The translations under genes and the position numbers were made by a program. DNA of 64,000 bases from JACCXE01 sp963718605 (lineage in GTDB: Bacteria; Actinomycetota; Acidimicrobiia; Acidimicrobiales; JACCXE01). Location of the stretch: positions 868,001 through 932,000 of the forward strand of contig OY970363.1 in assembly GCA_963718605.1 (NCBI GenBank), read 5' to 3'. How positions within the stretch are numbered: the stretch's first letter is position 1; every line of letters starts with the position of its first letter. Of the stretch, positions 1 to 7,584 are shown piece after piece. Under the pieces are notes generated by a model. It was not told the DNA's origin, did not search any database, and saw only the letters and a list, made by a program, of their open reading frames with translations.

Positions 1-526
1 CGATCGGGACGTGGATGTTGCCGACCTTGTCGGTGCGGTACTCGACTTTGCCGCCCTTGAACTCGCCGACCGTCTTGGCCACATCGGTGGTGACGGTGCC
101 GGTCTTCGGGTTCGGCATGAGCTTGCGCGGACCGAGGACGCGGGCGGCTTTACCGACCTGGCCCATCATGTCGGGAGTCGCGATGGCGACGTCGAAGTCG
201 ACGAATCCACCGACGACGCGCTCGACCAGGTCCTCAGCGCCGACGATGTCCGCACCAGCCTGACGGGCCTCCTCGGCGGCGGGACCCGTAGCGAATACGG
301 CGACCCGGACATCCTTGCCGGTGCCACCGGGAAGCGTGACGGTGCCGCGCACGATCTGGTCGGCCTTGCGGGGGTCAACGCCCAGGCGCACGGACAACTC
401 GACGGTTTCGTCGAACTTGGCCTTCGCGCCGGCCTTCACGAACTTCACGGCTTCGACGGGGGGATAAACCTCTTCCCGGTCGAAATTCTTCAATGCGTCT
501 TCGTACTTCTTGCCACGTTGCGGCAT
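1..526 (-). CDS. rplA: 50S ribosomal protein L1 (3' end cut by window edge)
   Basis: L1 binds 23S rRNA at the mobile stalk next to the E site and, in other bacteria, represses its own operon by binding its mRNA. The reading frame opens with MPQRGKKYEDALKNF and contains the conserved L1 features KFDETVEL..LGVDPRKADQ..RGTVTLPGGTG and LGPRKLMPNPKTGTV. About 175 of the usual ~230 residues are present; the C-terminus lies beyond base 1. The ATG at 524-526 follows a GGAGGCTC ribosome binding site. It is the last gene seen of the secE-nusG-rplK-rplA run, 80 bp after rplK. Identification is secure. Confidence 0.97.
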   Translation of the reverse strand, partial: MPQRGKKYEDALKNFDREEVYPPVEAVKFVKAGAKAKFDETVELSVRLGVDPRKADQIVRGTVTLPGGTGKDVRVAVFATGPAAEEARQAGADIVGAEDLVERVVGGFVDFDVAIATPDMMGQVGKAARVLGPRKLMPNPKTGTVTTDVAKTVGEFKGGKVEYRTDKVGNIHVPI

Positions 527-561
527 TAGAGCCTCCCTCTTTCTGTAAGTAGGAACCTGCG

Positions 562-580
562 CCCGGTGAGGTGTTCCGGG
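562..580 (-). promoter_or_regulatory. Small hairpin in the rplK-rplA leader
   Basis: A 5-bp perfect stem (CCCGG/CCGGG, 9-base loop) lies in the 80-bp gap between rplK and rplA. It has no U-run after it, so it is not an intrinsic terminator. L1 regulatory sites occur in the leaders of this operon in other bacteria, but I see no specific L1 target motif here; a regulatory role is only a guess. Confidence 0.25.
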
Positions 581-606
581 TCGTCAGGGTGTTGCGAGAG
601 CAGGAG

Positions 607-1032
607 TTACTTGACGTCGATGCCCATCGAGCGGGCGGTGCCCGCGACCTGCAGGCACGCAGCCTCGAGGTCGTTGGCGTTGAGGTCGGGCATCTTGGTC
701 TTGGCGATTTCCTCGACCTGCGCCTTGGTGACCGAGCCGACCGTTTCGCGACCCGCGGTGGGCGCGCCCTTTTCGAGCCCGGCGGCCTGACGCAGCAGCG
801 CCGGCGTGGGGGGAGTCTTGAGGATGAAGGTGAAGCTGCGGTCCTCGTAGATCGTGATCTCGACCGGGATGACCTGTCCGCGCTGGTTTTCGGTCTGCGC
901 GTTGTACTGCTTCACGAAGTCCATCGTGGCCACGCCGTGGGGACCCAGCGCCGTACCGACCGGGGGCGCGGCGGTGGCCGCCCCGGCGGGGAGCTGGATC
1001 TTGACGATCGCGGTGACCTTCTTGCGTGCCAT
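607..1032 (-). CDS. rplK: 50S ribosomal protein L11
   Basis: L11 forms the GTPase-associated centre with 23S rRNA and is needed for the RelA-dependent stringent response. The 141-residue product has the family length and begins MARKKVTAIVKIQLPAGAA. It carries the proline-rich N-terminal segment (PPVGTALGPHGV) and the C-terminal RNA-binding domain ending ARSMGIDVK. ATG start at 1030-1032. It lies 17 bp after nusG and before rplA, the usual bacterial order. Confidence 0.98.
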   Translation of the reverse strand: MARKKVTAIVKIQLPAGAATAAPPVGTALGPHGVATMDFVKQYNAQTENQRGQVIPVEITIYEDRSFTFILKTPPTPALLRQAAGLEKGAPTAGRETVGSVTKAQVEEIAKTKMPDLNANDLEAACLQVAGTARSMGIDVK

Positions 1033-1049
1033 GTTCTGTCCTTAAACCG

Positions 1050-1808
1050 TTAAAGCTTCGCCACTTGGGCGAAATCGAGCTCGACCGGGGTCTCCCGGCC
1101 GAAGATGTTGACGAGCACCTTGAGCTTGAGCTGGTCCTCGTTGATTTCTGCGATCGTGCCGGTGAAGTCCGCGAACGGGCCTTCCTTGACCCGGACCGAC
1201 TCGCCGTTTTCGTAAGCCGACTTGGGCCGGCTCTTCTTGGGCTCGGCGCCTTCGCCTTCCACCGGAACCTGCAGGAAGTTCTCGACGTCCTTGCGGCGCA
1301 ACGGCGTGGGCTTGGCCCCCGAGCCGACGAAGCCAGTGACGCCGGGGGTGTTGCGCACCACGAACCACGAGTCGTCGTCGAGTTCACAACGCACGAGCAG
1401 GTAGCCCGGGAACATCTTCTTGGTGACCACGACCTTGCGGCCGTTCTTCAACTCGATGACGTCTTCCTCGGGGATGACCACCTCGTAGATGTGGTCTTCC
1501 ATGTTCATCGAGGCAATGCGGCTCTCGAGGTTGCTCTTCACCTTTTTCTCGTAACCGGAGTACGAGTGGATGACGAACCATTGGCCGGGCCGGTCATACG
1601 GGCTTTGCGACGGCGCGACGTCATCGTCGTGTTCGTCGTCGGCCTCACCCGCAATCTCGTCGCTCGCGTCGGCCTGCTCCTCGAGCAGATCTTCGGCGGT
1701 GACAACCTCGGCGGCTTCGTCAGCGGGCACGTCAGCCGCCACTTCCTCGACCGGGAGGTCGAGAGATTCTTCGTTGTCTTCGGATGGGGTTTCGGAGAAG
1801 TCGGTCAC
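1050..1808 (-). CDS. nusG: Transcription termination/antitermination protein NusG
   Basis: NusG binds RNA polymerase through its NGN domain and recruits Rho or ribosomal protein S10 through its KOW domain. The NGN domain starts near WFVIHSYSGYEKKVKSNLE and includes MFPGYLLVR; the C-terminal KOW motif is VRVKEGPFADFTGTI. About 75 acidic, Glu/Asp-rich residues precede the NGN domain, a common actinobacterial feature. I place the start at GTG 1806-1808, five bases after the secE stop, giving 252 residues. An in-frame extension upstream would run through secE and is not credible, although no strong ribosome binding site precedes this GTG. Confidence 0.93.
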   Translation of the reverse strand: MTDFSETPSEDNEESLDLPVEEVAADVPADEAAEVVTAEDLLEEQADASDEIAGEADDEHDDDVAPSQSPYDRPGQWFVIHSYSGYEKKVKSNLESRIASMNMEDHIYEVVIPEEDVIELKNGRKVVVTKKMFPGYLLVRCELDDDSWFVVRNTPGVTGFVGSGAKPTPLRRKDVENFLQVPVEGEGAEPKKSRPKSAYENGESVRVKEGPFADFTGTIAEINEDQLKLKVLVNIFGRETPVELDFAQVAKL

Positions 1809-1813
1809 AAGGC

Positions 1814-2167
1814 TCACGCGTGGAAGAGGAACAGGATGGATTTCGAGCACGCGTAGTCGAGCACGAAGATGAGGGAAATCAAGATGATCAGGGTTACGAG
1901 TACCACGATCGAATAGTTGCGAACCTCGAGGCGGGTCGGCCACGCGACCTTGCGGAGCTCACCACGAGTTTCACGCAGGAACTCCGCCGACGACGCAATC
2001 GGGTTGCTGCGCTGGCGCTGACCAGCCGCGCGAACGCGACGAACTTGCGTGTCCCGACCGCCTGCGCCAGAGGCGCCCGCGGCTATCGGCTCGCCGTCCG
2101 GACCGAGCTGGCCCTGGCGTTGCAGTCTGCGCTTTTCTTCTCGGTTCAACAGAGGTCCTTCGGACAA
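1814..2167 (-). CDS. secE: Preprotein translocase subunit SecE
   Basis: SecE clamps the two halves of the SecY channel in the cytoplasmic membrane. The 117-residue product is the short one-helix type: a hydrophilic, basic N-terminal region, the conserved amphipathic segment FLRETRGELRKVAWPTRLEV, and one membrane helix (SIVVLVTLIILISLIFVLDYA). The start is a TTG (2165-2167) 25 bp downstream of tRNA-Trp; a different start within a few codons is possible. Position before nusG is the classical arrangement. Confidence 0.93.
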   Translation of the reverse strand: MSEGPLLNREEKRRLQRQGQLGPDGEPIAAGASGAGGRDTQVRRVRAAGQRQRSNPIASSAEFLRETRGELRKVAWPTRLEVRNYSIVVLVTLIILISLIFVLDYACSKSILFLFHA

Positions 2168-2192
2168 ACTTTCGGACAGACAGATGGATGAG

Positions 2193-2265
2193 CAGGGCAG
2201 GAGGGACTCGAACCCCCAACCACCGGTTTTGGAGACCGGTGCTCTACCAATTGAGCCACTGCCCT
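2193..2265 (-). tRNA. tRNA-Trp (anticodon CCA)
   Basis: A full cloverleaf can be drawn on the minus strand: acceptor stem AGGGCAG/CTGCCCT with discriminator G, D arm GGCTCAATTGGTAGAGC, anticodon stem CCGGT/ACCGG with loop CTCCAAA (anticodon CCA), and T arm with loop TTCGAGT. 73 bases, no encoded CCA. It is the first element of the trnW-secE-nusG-rplK-rplA block. Confidence 0.97.
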
Positions 2266-2312
2266 AGTGGGGGTGCGGCCGACGAGGATATCACCGGCGC
2301 GCTAATGCAGTC

Positions 2313-3065
2313 CTAGTCAGGGTGGGAAGAGACCGCCCGGCGGCGACCGAACAGCGCGATCGAGGTCGCTCCGAGCACCCCGAGACCCAATAAGAGCCAC
2401 AGCGCACTCGATGCCGACCGGCCGACGCCACGTTCGACGGGCCGGTGAGCCGCGAGCGTGGGCGACGCCGCCGGGTTGTGTTGATCAAGATATGGAAGCG
2501 GGTCCACGAATCCGTACGCCGGGGCACCATCGGAGCACGACGTGAGTCCCTTGAGCCGGACATGCGGGTCCTCGCCCTCGGCGAGCGGACGAACGCCGAG
2601 GTGCAGGTGGGAGTTGCCGCCTTGATCGAACACCGTCCCGACCGCTGTCCCCGCCGGGTACGCCACATCGAGCACTAAGAGCGGATTCTTGACGATATGG
2701 CCGTACACGGCCACGAAGCGCGCGCCATGCGCGGCCAGGTGCTCAACGCCAACTGCGTCGCCCGGCCAGTTGTCCGAGAACCCCCGCACGGTGCCCGGCG
2801 CCATCATCACCACCGTCTTGCCGACCTGTGGGCCAGTGTTCGCCGGGTATGCCTGCGAGTCGGCGCCTAGGTGCGCTGACCCCGCCACGTAGGAACCGTC
2901 GCAGACGTCGAAATGCCAATCCTCAAAGGTGGCCGGCGTAAGAGGATTCGTCCAATCGCCCGGGAAAGCGAGGTTCGCCGCGTCGGAGCGGACCGCGACG
3001 ACGACGCTCATCACCACCAGCGACACGGCGACCGTTGCGATGCAAACCGACCGCAGATGCCTCAA
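2313..3065 (-). CDS. Membrane-anchored M23-like (LytM) peptidase
   Basis: Predicted cell-wall endopeptidase of 250 residues. An N-terminal hydrophobic segment (about 8-27) acts as signal or anchor and a C-terminal membrane helix (about 218-240) ends in a basic tail. The elements of an active lysostaphin-fold site can be seen: H65 and D69 in HLGAD, the Y-x-H element Y121-G-H123, and H153/H155 in SHLHLGV. It starts at TTG 3063-3065, which overlaps the stop of the upstream lipoprotein gene as TTGA, so the two are probably translationally coupled. Substrate is unknown; peptidoglycan cross-bridge cleavage is inferred from the fold. It is the last gene of the sigma/anti-sigma module. Confidence 0.72.
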   Translation of the reverse strand: MRHLRSVCIATVAVSLVVMSVVVAVRSDAANLAFPGDWTNPLTPATFEDWHFDVCDGSYVAGSAHLGADSQAYPANTGPQVGKTVVMMAPGTVRGFSDNWPGDAVGVEHLAAHGARFVAVYGHIVKNPLLVLDVAYPAGTAVGTVFDQGGNSHLHLGVRPLAEGEDPHVRLKGLTSCSDGAPAYGFVDPLPYLDQHNPAASPTLAAHRPVERGVGRSASSALWLLLGLGVLGATSIALFGRRRAVSSHPD

Positions 3066-3724
3066 ACCTGCACCTGTCGCAACGCGAGAGCCGCGATGCT
3101 GTGGACGTCCACCACGGCATCGGTTTTCGGAAGGCCGCGGTCAACCGACACGTACACGACGAACTTTCCTTTACGAGTTACGACGACCTCGCTAATGAAT
3201 CGCTTGGGCGGCGACGCCGATGAGTCGACGCCGGTGACACGCCACGCAAAAGTGTCCCGGTTGCTCGGCGACTGCGCGACCAGGCGGGCCGTCGTTCGGT
3301 CGGCCCGGATCGTGCGACAACTCGCGATCGCACTGCGATACCCGGCGACCACCGCTTGCGCAGACGCTACCGAGTCGAATCGCGCCAGATCCTCGTAGAT
3401 ATCGATCTCAGTTGCTCCGTCACCCGACGAGAACCCCGCGGCGGCGTCGTGCGCCGGAACATAACCAGATTCGGTCTTGAAATACGCGTCGCAGAATCCG
3501 GGGTCCATGGTGCCCAACCGGCCATCGGCCTCAAAGTGATTCTCCCCGGGTTTGAACCCGGGGGGAAGGTCGTCGGCAGAAACGAGCATCTCCGCGAAAC
3601 CGGGTTGGATTTTCTCGACGTATTTCGGCCGAGACGCGGCGTCGTGCTTGGCGCCGCCCCCACACGCCGCTGCTGTCGTCGCCGCTCCGAGCAAAAGAAC
3701 GGCAACAGCGCCGCTCACCTTCAT
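3062..3724 (-). CDS. Putative secreted lipoprotein of unknown function
   Basis: 220 residues with a lipoprotein signal peptide (hydrophobic 4-19, lipobox ending TAAACGGG), so the mature protein should be anchored outside the membrane by a diacylglyceryl Cys. The mature region is a single soluble domain without a catalytic motif that I recognise. Its style (PPGF near the N-terminus, F..VASAQAVVAGYRSAIASCRTI, later FAWRVTG and KFVVYVSV) resembles the extracellular sensor-like domains of actinobacterial lipoproteins, but this is only a resemblance. ATG 3722-3724 follows a GGGGGTGG ribosome binding site. Its stop overlaps the TTG start of the M23-like gene. Confidence 0.6.
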   Translation of the reverse strand: MKVSGAVAVLLLGAATTAAACGGGAKHDAASRPKYVEKIQPGFAEMLVSADDLPPGFKPGENHFEADGRLGTMDPGFCDAYFKTESGYVPAHDAAAGFSSGDGATEIDIYEDLARFDSVASAQAVVAGYRSAIASCRTIRADRTTARLVAQSPSNRDTFAWRVTGVDSSASPPKRFISEVVVTRKGKFVVYVSVDRGLPKTDAVVDVHSIAALALRQVQV

Positions 3725-3781
3725 CGCATTCCACCCCCTGAGCCGAAGCGCAGAGAGTATGCCGACTGGTCGGCTCGCGTC

Positions 3782-4195
3782 CTACGACGCCAGGGCGCGA
3801 CGGCGGGCGCGGCCCGCCAATACGACAGCGCCGGCGGCACCAGCAGCGGCGGTTGCCAGGGCAATACCGCCCATGTAGGCGCCGCGCTTGCCGCTCATGA
3901 TCGAGCGAATCGCGCTGCGTTCACCGGCGGCCTCGAGGTGGGCCAACACTGAGGCGAGGTGGCCGGGCGCGGGTTCGAGCACTTCGGTGCGCAGATTGTG
4001 CAGCCCGCGCAGCAGTCGGCGGTACTGGACGATCTCGGCTTGGCAGCGCAGGCACGTCTCGACGTGGGCGCGGACGTTCGCAGGTGCGGCTTCGACGCCG
4101 TCGGCGTAGTCGCCGAGCGTGGCGGCGATGGCGTCACAGGTCAGGGAAGCCAAGGAAGTGTTATTGGCAGTGTTATTGGCAGTTTCAGACTGCAT
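3782..4195 (-). CDS. Zinc-binding anti-sigma factor
   Basis: 137-residue membrane anti-sigma factor of the ZAS (zf-HC2) type. The N-terminal cytoplasmic part carries the Hx3Cx2C motif as H44, C48, C51, with C20 in a position suited to complete the zinc site. A C-terminal helix (GGIALATAAAGAAGAVVLAG) spans the membrane. It should hold the adjacent ECF sigma factor inactive and release it on an envelope or redox signal. The ATG (4193-4195) lies inside the last codons of the sigma gene, an 11-bp overlap typical of co-translated sigma/anti-sigma pairs. Confidence 0.85.
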   Translation of the reverse strand: MQSETANNTANNTSLASLTCDAIAATLGDYADGVEAAPANVRAHVETCLRCQAEIVQYRRLLRGLHNLRTEVLEPAPGHLASVLAHLEAAGERSAIRSIMSGKRGAYMGGIALATAAAGAAGAVVLAGRARRRALAS

Positions 4196-4757
4196 GGGCC
4201 TGGTCCTCTCCTCGCAGCGGGTACAGCGTTTCCCGGAGCTTGCGGCGGGCCCGGTGCAGGCGGACCTTGGCGTTTGCCTCGGAAATCCCCAGCTCAGCGG
4301 CAATGGCTTCGTGGGGAAGGTCGTAAACATCGCGCAGCACGACTACCGAGCGCAGGGCATCGGGGAGTTCGCGCAGGGCGTCTTGCAGCCGATCGCGTTC
4401 GGCCAGCGCCTCGTTGTGGGCGACGGGGTCGTTCTCCACACGGACGTCTTCGATCATCACGTCTTCGTCGAGCACATCATGGCGGTTGCGAGACCGCTTG
4501 CTCAGCGAAGTCGAGGCGCAGTTTGCGACGATTCGGTACAGCCACGTCGAAAAAGCGGCGTCCTCACGGAACTTCTTGATCGACTTGTATGCCCGTAGGT
4601 AAGCCTCTTGCACCACGTCTCGCGCGTCCTCTTCATTTCCAACGAGCCGGTAAGCGAGCGTGTACGCATCAGCGTGGGTTGCCCGAACCAGATCGTCAAA
4701 GGCTGAGCGGTCCCCCGCCTTGGCGGCGGCGACCCGTTCAGCCAGATCGGCTGTCAT
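4185..4757 (-). CDS. ECF-type RNA polymerase sigma factor
   Basis: 190-residue sigma-70 family factor with only regions 2 and 4. Region 2 is seen in AYRLVGNEEDARDVVQEAYL and KFREDAAFSTWLYRIVANCA; region 4 in LRELPDALRSVVVLRDVYDL followed by the helix-turn-helix AAELGISEANAKVRLHRARR. It directs RNA polymerase to alternative promoters, probably including that of its own operon. Downstream are its anti-sigma factor, a lipoprotein and an M23-like peptidase, so an envelope-stress role is the simplest inference. Start ATG 4755-4757. Confidence 0.93.
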   Translation of the reverse strand: MTADLAERVAAAKAGDRSAFDDLVRATHADAYTLAYRLVGNEEDARDVVQEAYLRAYKSIKKFREDAAFSTWLYRIVANCASTSLSKRSRNRHDVLDEDVMIEDVRVENDPVAHNEALAERDRLQDALRELPDALRSVVVLRDVYDLPHEAIAAELGISEANAKVRLHRARRKLRETLYPLRGEDQAHAV

Positions 4758-4808
4758 CGGTCTTTCGACCCGCAGCCTGTGGAAAACGTTACGGCGAGCG
4801 CCGTCGGA

Positions 4809-4973
4809 CTAACGCGTTTCCTTGTGGGGGGTGTGCTTGCGGTCCCACTTGCAGTACTTGTTCATTTCGATGCGCTCGCGGTCGTTGATCTTGTTCTTGA
4901 CCGTGATGTAGTTACGCCGCTTGCACTCCTCGCAGGCCAGCGTGACCTTGATGCGCTTTTCATTCCTAGCCAT
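4809..4973 (-). CDS. rpmG: 50S ribosomal protein L33
   Basis: 54-residue protein reading MARNEKRIKVTLACEECKRR and ending RKHTPHKETR, the L33 signature. L33 sits near the ribosomal E site. Zinc-type L33 carries two CxxC pairs; here the first (C14-E-E-C17) is intact but the second reads C41-K-W-D44, so the fourth ligand is Asp instead of Cys. The gene precedes tRNA-Met and tRNA-Thr on the opposite side of the sigma module from tRNA-Trp/secE. ATG 4971-4973 follows a GAAGGAAG ribosome binding site. Confidence 0.95.
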   Translation of the reverse strand: MARNEKRIKVTLACEECKRRNYITVKNKINDRERIEMNKYCKWDRKHTPHKETR

Positions 4974-4998
4974 TGAATTGCTTCCTTCTTGCTTTGAG

Positions 4999-5072
4999 TA
5001 GCGGCGGTCAGACTCGAACTGACGACAACACGATTATGAGCCGTGTGCTCTAACCACCTGAGCTACGCCGCC
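4999..5072 (-). tRNA. tRNA-Met (anticodon CAT)
   Basis: 74-base cloverleaf on the minus strand: acceptor GGCGGCG/CGCCGCT with discriminator A, anticodon loop CTCATAA (CAT), T loop TTCGAGT. The D arm GCTCAGGTGGTTAGAGC and the G1-U72 wobble pair point to an elongator-type tRNA. Ile-CAT (lysidine type) cannot be fully excluded without comparison. Confidence 0.93.
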
Positions 5073-5089
5073 CTGGTCTTGTTAAACCG

Positions 5090-5162
5090 AGCCCTCTGTC
5101 GGAATCGAACCGACGACAACCTCCTTACCATGGAGGTGCTCTACCGACTGAGCTAAGAGGGC
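5090..5162 (-). tRNA. tRNA-Thr (anticodon GGT)
   Basis: 73-base cloverleaf on the minus strand: acceptor GCCCTCT/AGAGGGC, discriminator T, anticodon stem CCTCC/GGAGG with loop ATGGTAA (GGT), T stem GTCGG/CCGAC. It is the first of the tRNA-Thr, tRNA-Met, rpmG run. Confidence 0.96.
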
Positions 5163-5242
5163 CTGCCCAGCCGAAGACGTGGGCCGGAGGATTGTAAAGC
5201 ATCGGTTGCACCTACGGCGATCCGACTTCCTAGGGTTACGTC

Positions 5243-5764
5243 ATGCGGGTGCGGCTGGCGACGTTGGGTGACGCCGAGGCCATTCGGGCGATTTACAACC
5301 CGGAGGTCCTCGAATCGACCGTGACCTTCGACCTGGTCGCGCGCACGCTCGAGGACCAGGAGAAGTGGATCGACGAGCACTCGGGCGCTCATCCGGCGAT
5401 TGTGGCCGTCGAGAACGGGGTGGTCGCGGGGTACGGATCGCTCAGTCCGTACAAGGAACGGCCCGCCTATCGGACCTCGGTCGAGGACTCCGTTTACGTC
5501 CACCGCGGCTGGCAGGGCAAGGGCGTCGGGCGCTTGTTACTCGCCTCGCTGGTCGGCCTCGCCGCGGACCATGGCTTTCATGCGATCTTCGCCCGCATCG
5601 TCGGCGGCCACGACGCCTCGATCGCTGTGCACGAGAAGTGCGGCTTCGAGACGATCGGCGTCGAGAAGGAAGTCGGGCGGAAGTTCAACCAGTGGTTGGA
5701 CGTGGTGGTGATGCAAAAGCTCGTCGATCGCAACGACCGTTCAGGCCCGTCCCTCGGCGACTAG
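5243..5764 (+). CDS. GNAT acetyltransferase, PAT/MnaT (L-amino acid N-acyltransferase) type
   Basis: 173 residues resembling phosphinothricin acetyltransferase/MnaT-like enzymes, which acetylate the amino group of small amino acids such as methionine sulfone analogues with acetyl-CoA. The N-terminal segment ATLGDAEAIRAIYNPEVLES and the acetyl-CoA-binding motif GWQGKGVGRLLLASLV are clear, as is the family ending FNQWLDVVVMQK. ATG start 5243; the plus-strand 3' end overlaps the minus-strand GH15 gene by 24 bp (convergent). The natural substrate cannot be read from sequence. Confidence 0.85.
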   Translation: MRVRLATLGDAEAIRAIYNPEVLESTVTFDLVARTLEDQEKWIDEHSGAHPAIVAVENGVVAGYGSLSPYKERPAYRTSVEDSVYVHRGWQGKGVGRLLLASLVGLAADHGFHAIFARIVGGHDASIAVHEKCGFETIGVEKEVGRKFNQWLDVVVMQKLVDRNDRSGPSLGD

Positions 5765-7573
5765 ACGGTCGAGGGCGCTCGCCGCAAAGTCGTGCGCGGT
5801 TCCCGGCTTCGGTAGGCGGCCCTCACGCGCCGCGGTCACGTGCGCGCAGGACGCGATGAGGCCCATGTGCGTGAACGCCTGCGGGAAGTTGCCGAGCGCC
5901 TCACCCGTGGGCGCATCGGTTTCTTCGGCGAACAGGCCGACGTCGTTGGACAGCCCGATGAGGCGCTCGAGTAGCTCTTCGGCGTCATGCAGACGGCCTT
6001 GGTGCGTGTACACGTCGACGAGCCAGAACGAACAGAGCAGAAACACGCCTTCTTCGCCCGCAAGCCCGTCGTCGGCTTTGTAGCGCAACAGCAGGCCGTG
6101 CGCGCTGAGATCAGCGCGTACCCGCTCGACGGTCGCGACGACGGCCGGGTCGTCGGCGGGGAGCAGGCCCATCGCGGGCACCAACAGCGCGGCCGCGTCG
6201 GCCGCCTGCTCCAACGCGACTGATCCCGCGGCCTGGGGAAGCCAACCGCACCGCTTGGCCAAGTCCTCGAGGTGCGCGCGCGAGGCGTCGCGCTCGGCGC
6301 GCCACGCATCGACGTCACCCTTGAGTTCGCCGGCCTCCACGAGGGCTACTCCGCGGTCCAGTGCCACCCAACAGTGCAACGTCGAATGTACGAACAGGCG
6401 CGGGTCGGCTCGAATTTCCCAGATGCCATGGTCCGGCTCGCGCCAAGCGCGCCCGGCTACGTCAATGAGGTTGGACAGAAAGCGGCGGTTCAGTTCGCTG
6501 AGTGAGCCGCCGCCGCGCACGTACAGCCACGCCGCTTCCACCACCTGCCCGTAGCTGTCGTGTTGCGATTGTTTGGCCGCACCGTTGCCGATACGCACCG
6601 GACGCGAGTCGCGGTGGCCCCGCAGGTGCGTCAGTTCGATCTCAGGTAGATCGGCTTCGCCGGCGACGCCGTACATGATCTGCAATCGACCCGGCGTGCC
6701 TGCCGCAGTTCGCTCGAGCCAAGTCTTGAACGCGTCCGCCTCGGCGCGATAGCCGAGGATGAACAGCGAGATCAGCGTGACGGTCGCGTCGCGGATCCAG
6801 GTGTAGCGGTAGTCCCAGTTGCGCCCACCCCCGATCGCCTCGGGCAACGACGTCGTGGGCGCGGCCACGACCGCACCTGTCGGCGCGTAGATCAACGCCT
6901 TCAACGCGAGCGCGCTGCGGCGGATGCTTTCTTCGTACGCGCCGCGGTAGCTGCAGCGCGACAACCACTCGCGCCAGAAGCCGATGGTGGTGAGCAGCGC
7001 GTTGGCCGCGTCGTGCGCGTCGAGTGCGCCGTCGGCCGATCCCGGCCCGGCGAGACGCAACCACACCGACTCCCCCGCCGACAACGACCACGTCGCGCGG
7101 TAGCCGTGCTCGGTGGAGGTAAGCGGCAGCGTGGCGGTGGCCGTGACGATGCCGACCTGAGACGGGTCCGGTTCGGGCCGGGCGTAGTCGGGTTTGATGG
7201 CGATGTCGAGACTCGCCTCGACATGGCCCGACAGGCACCGCAGGCGTCGCAGGATGTAGTGGCCAGCCTCGACCGCCGCGGGTCGTGTGGGATCGAACGG
7301 GGCGACGGGCATGCAGTCGGTGATCTCGAGGTCGCCGTCCATGTTCGACAGGACGGTGGTGAGCACGTTGGTGTCCGGCACGTACGCGCGGCTCGATGAA
7401 CTCTGATGGTCCACCCGGATGGTGCAGTGGCCGGCGTCGGGATCGAGAATGCGGCCGAAGACCGACGGGGAGTCGAAGCGCTGCGGGCACCACCAGTCGA
7501 TCGACGCGTCGCGCGCGACGAGGGCGACGGTGTGACAGTCCCCGATGACCGCGTAGTCAGAAATGCGGGCCAC
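5741..7573 (-). CDS. Glycoside hydrolase family 15 protein (glucoamylase/trehalase-like)
   Basis: 610-residue GH15 enzyme of the bacterial cytosolic type, which hydrolyses alpha-glucosidic bonds with inversion; some actinobacterial members are trehalases. It opens with SDYAVIGDCHTVALVARDASIDWWCPQRFD (N-terminal beta-sandwich domain), and the (alpha/alpha)6 barrel carries RNWDYRYTWIRDA (about residues 250-262) and GEALGNFPQAFTH near the C-terminus, regions that hold the catalytic acids in this family. There is no signal peptide. GTG start, 11 bp after the histidine kinase gene, so it is probably the last gene of that operon. Starch, glycogen or trehalose as substrate is undecided. Confidence 0.86.
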   Translation of the reverse strand: MARISDYAVIGDCHTVALVARDASIDWWCPQRFDSPSVFGRILDPDAGHCTIRVDHQSSSSRAYVPDTNVLTTVLSNMDGDLEITDCMPVAPFDPTRPAAVEAGHYILRRLRCLSGHVEASLDIAIKPDYARPEPDPSQVGIVTATATLPLTSTEHGYRATWSLSAGESVWLRLAGPGSADGALDAHDAANALLTTIGFWREWLSRCSYRGAYEESIRRSALALKALIYAPTGAVVAAPTTSLPEAIGGGRNWDYRYTWIRDATVTLISLFILGYRAEADAFKTWLERTAAGTPGRLQIMYGVAGEADLPEIELTHLRGHRDSRPVRIGNGAAKQSQHDSYGQVVEAAWLYVRGGGSLSELNRRFLSNLIDVAGRAWREPDHGIWEIRADPRLFVHSTLHCWVALDRGVALVEAGELKGDVDAWRAERDASRAHLEDLAKRCGWLPQAAGSVALEQAADAAALLVPAMGLLPADDPAVVATVERVRADLSAHGLLLRYKADDGLAGEEGVFLLCSFWLVDVYTHQGRLHDAEELLERLIGLSNDVGLFAEETDAPTGEALGNFPQAFTHMGLIASCAHVTAAREGRLPKPGTAHDFAASALDRLVAEGRA

Positions 7574-7584
7574 GGCGTGTGACT

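Noticed and set aside
2193..5162. tRNA genes as integration sites of a mobile element carrying the sigma module
   Set aside because: No integrase, no duplicated tRNA 3' end and no direct repeats were seen around the tRNAs.
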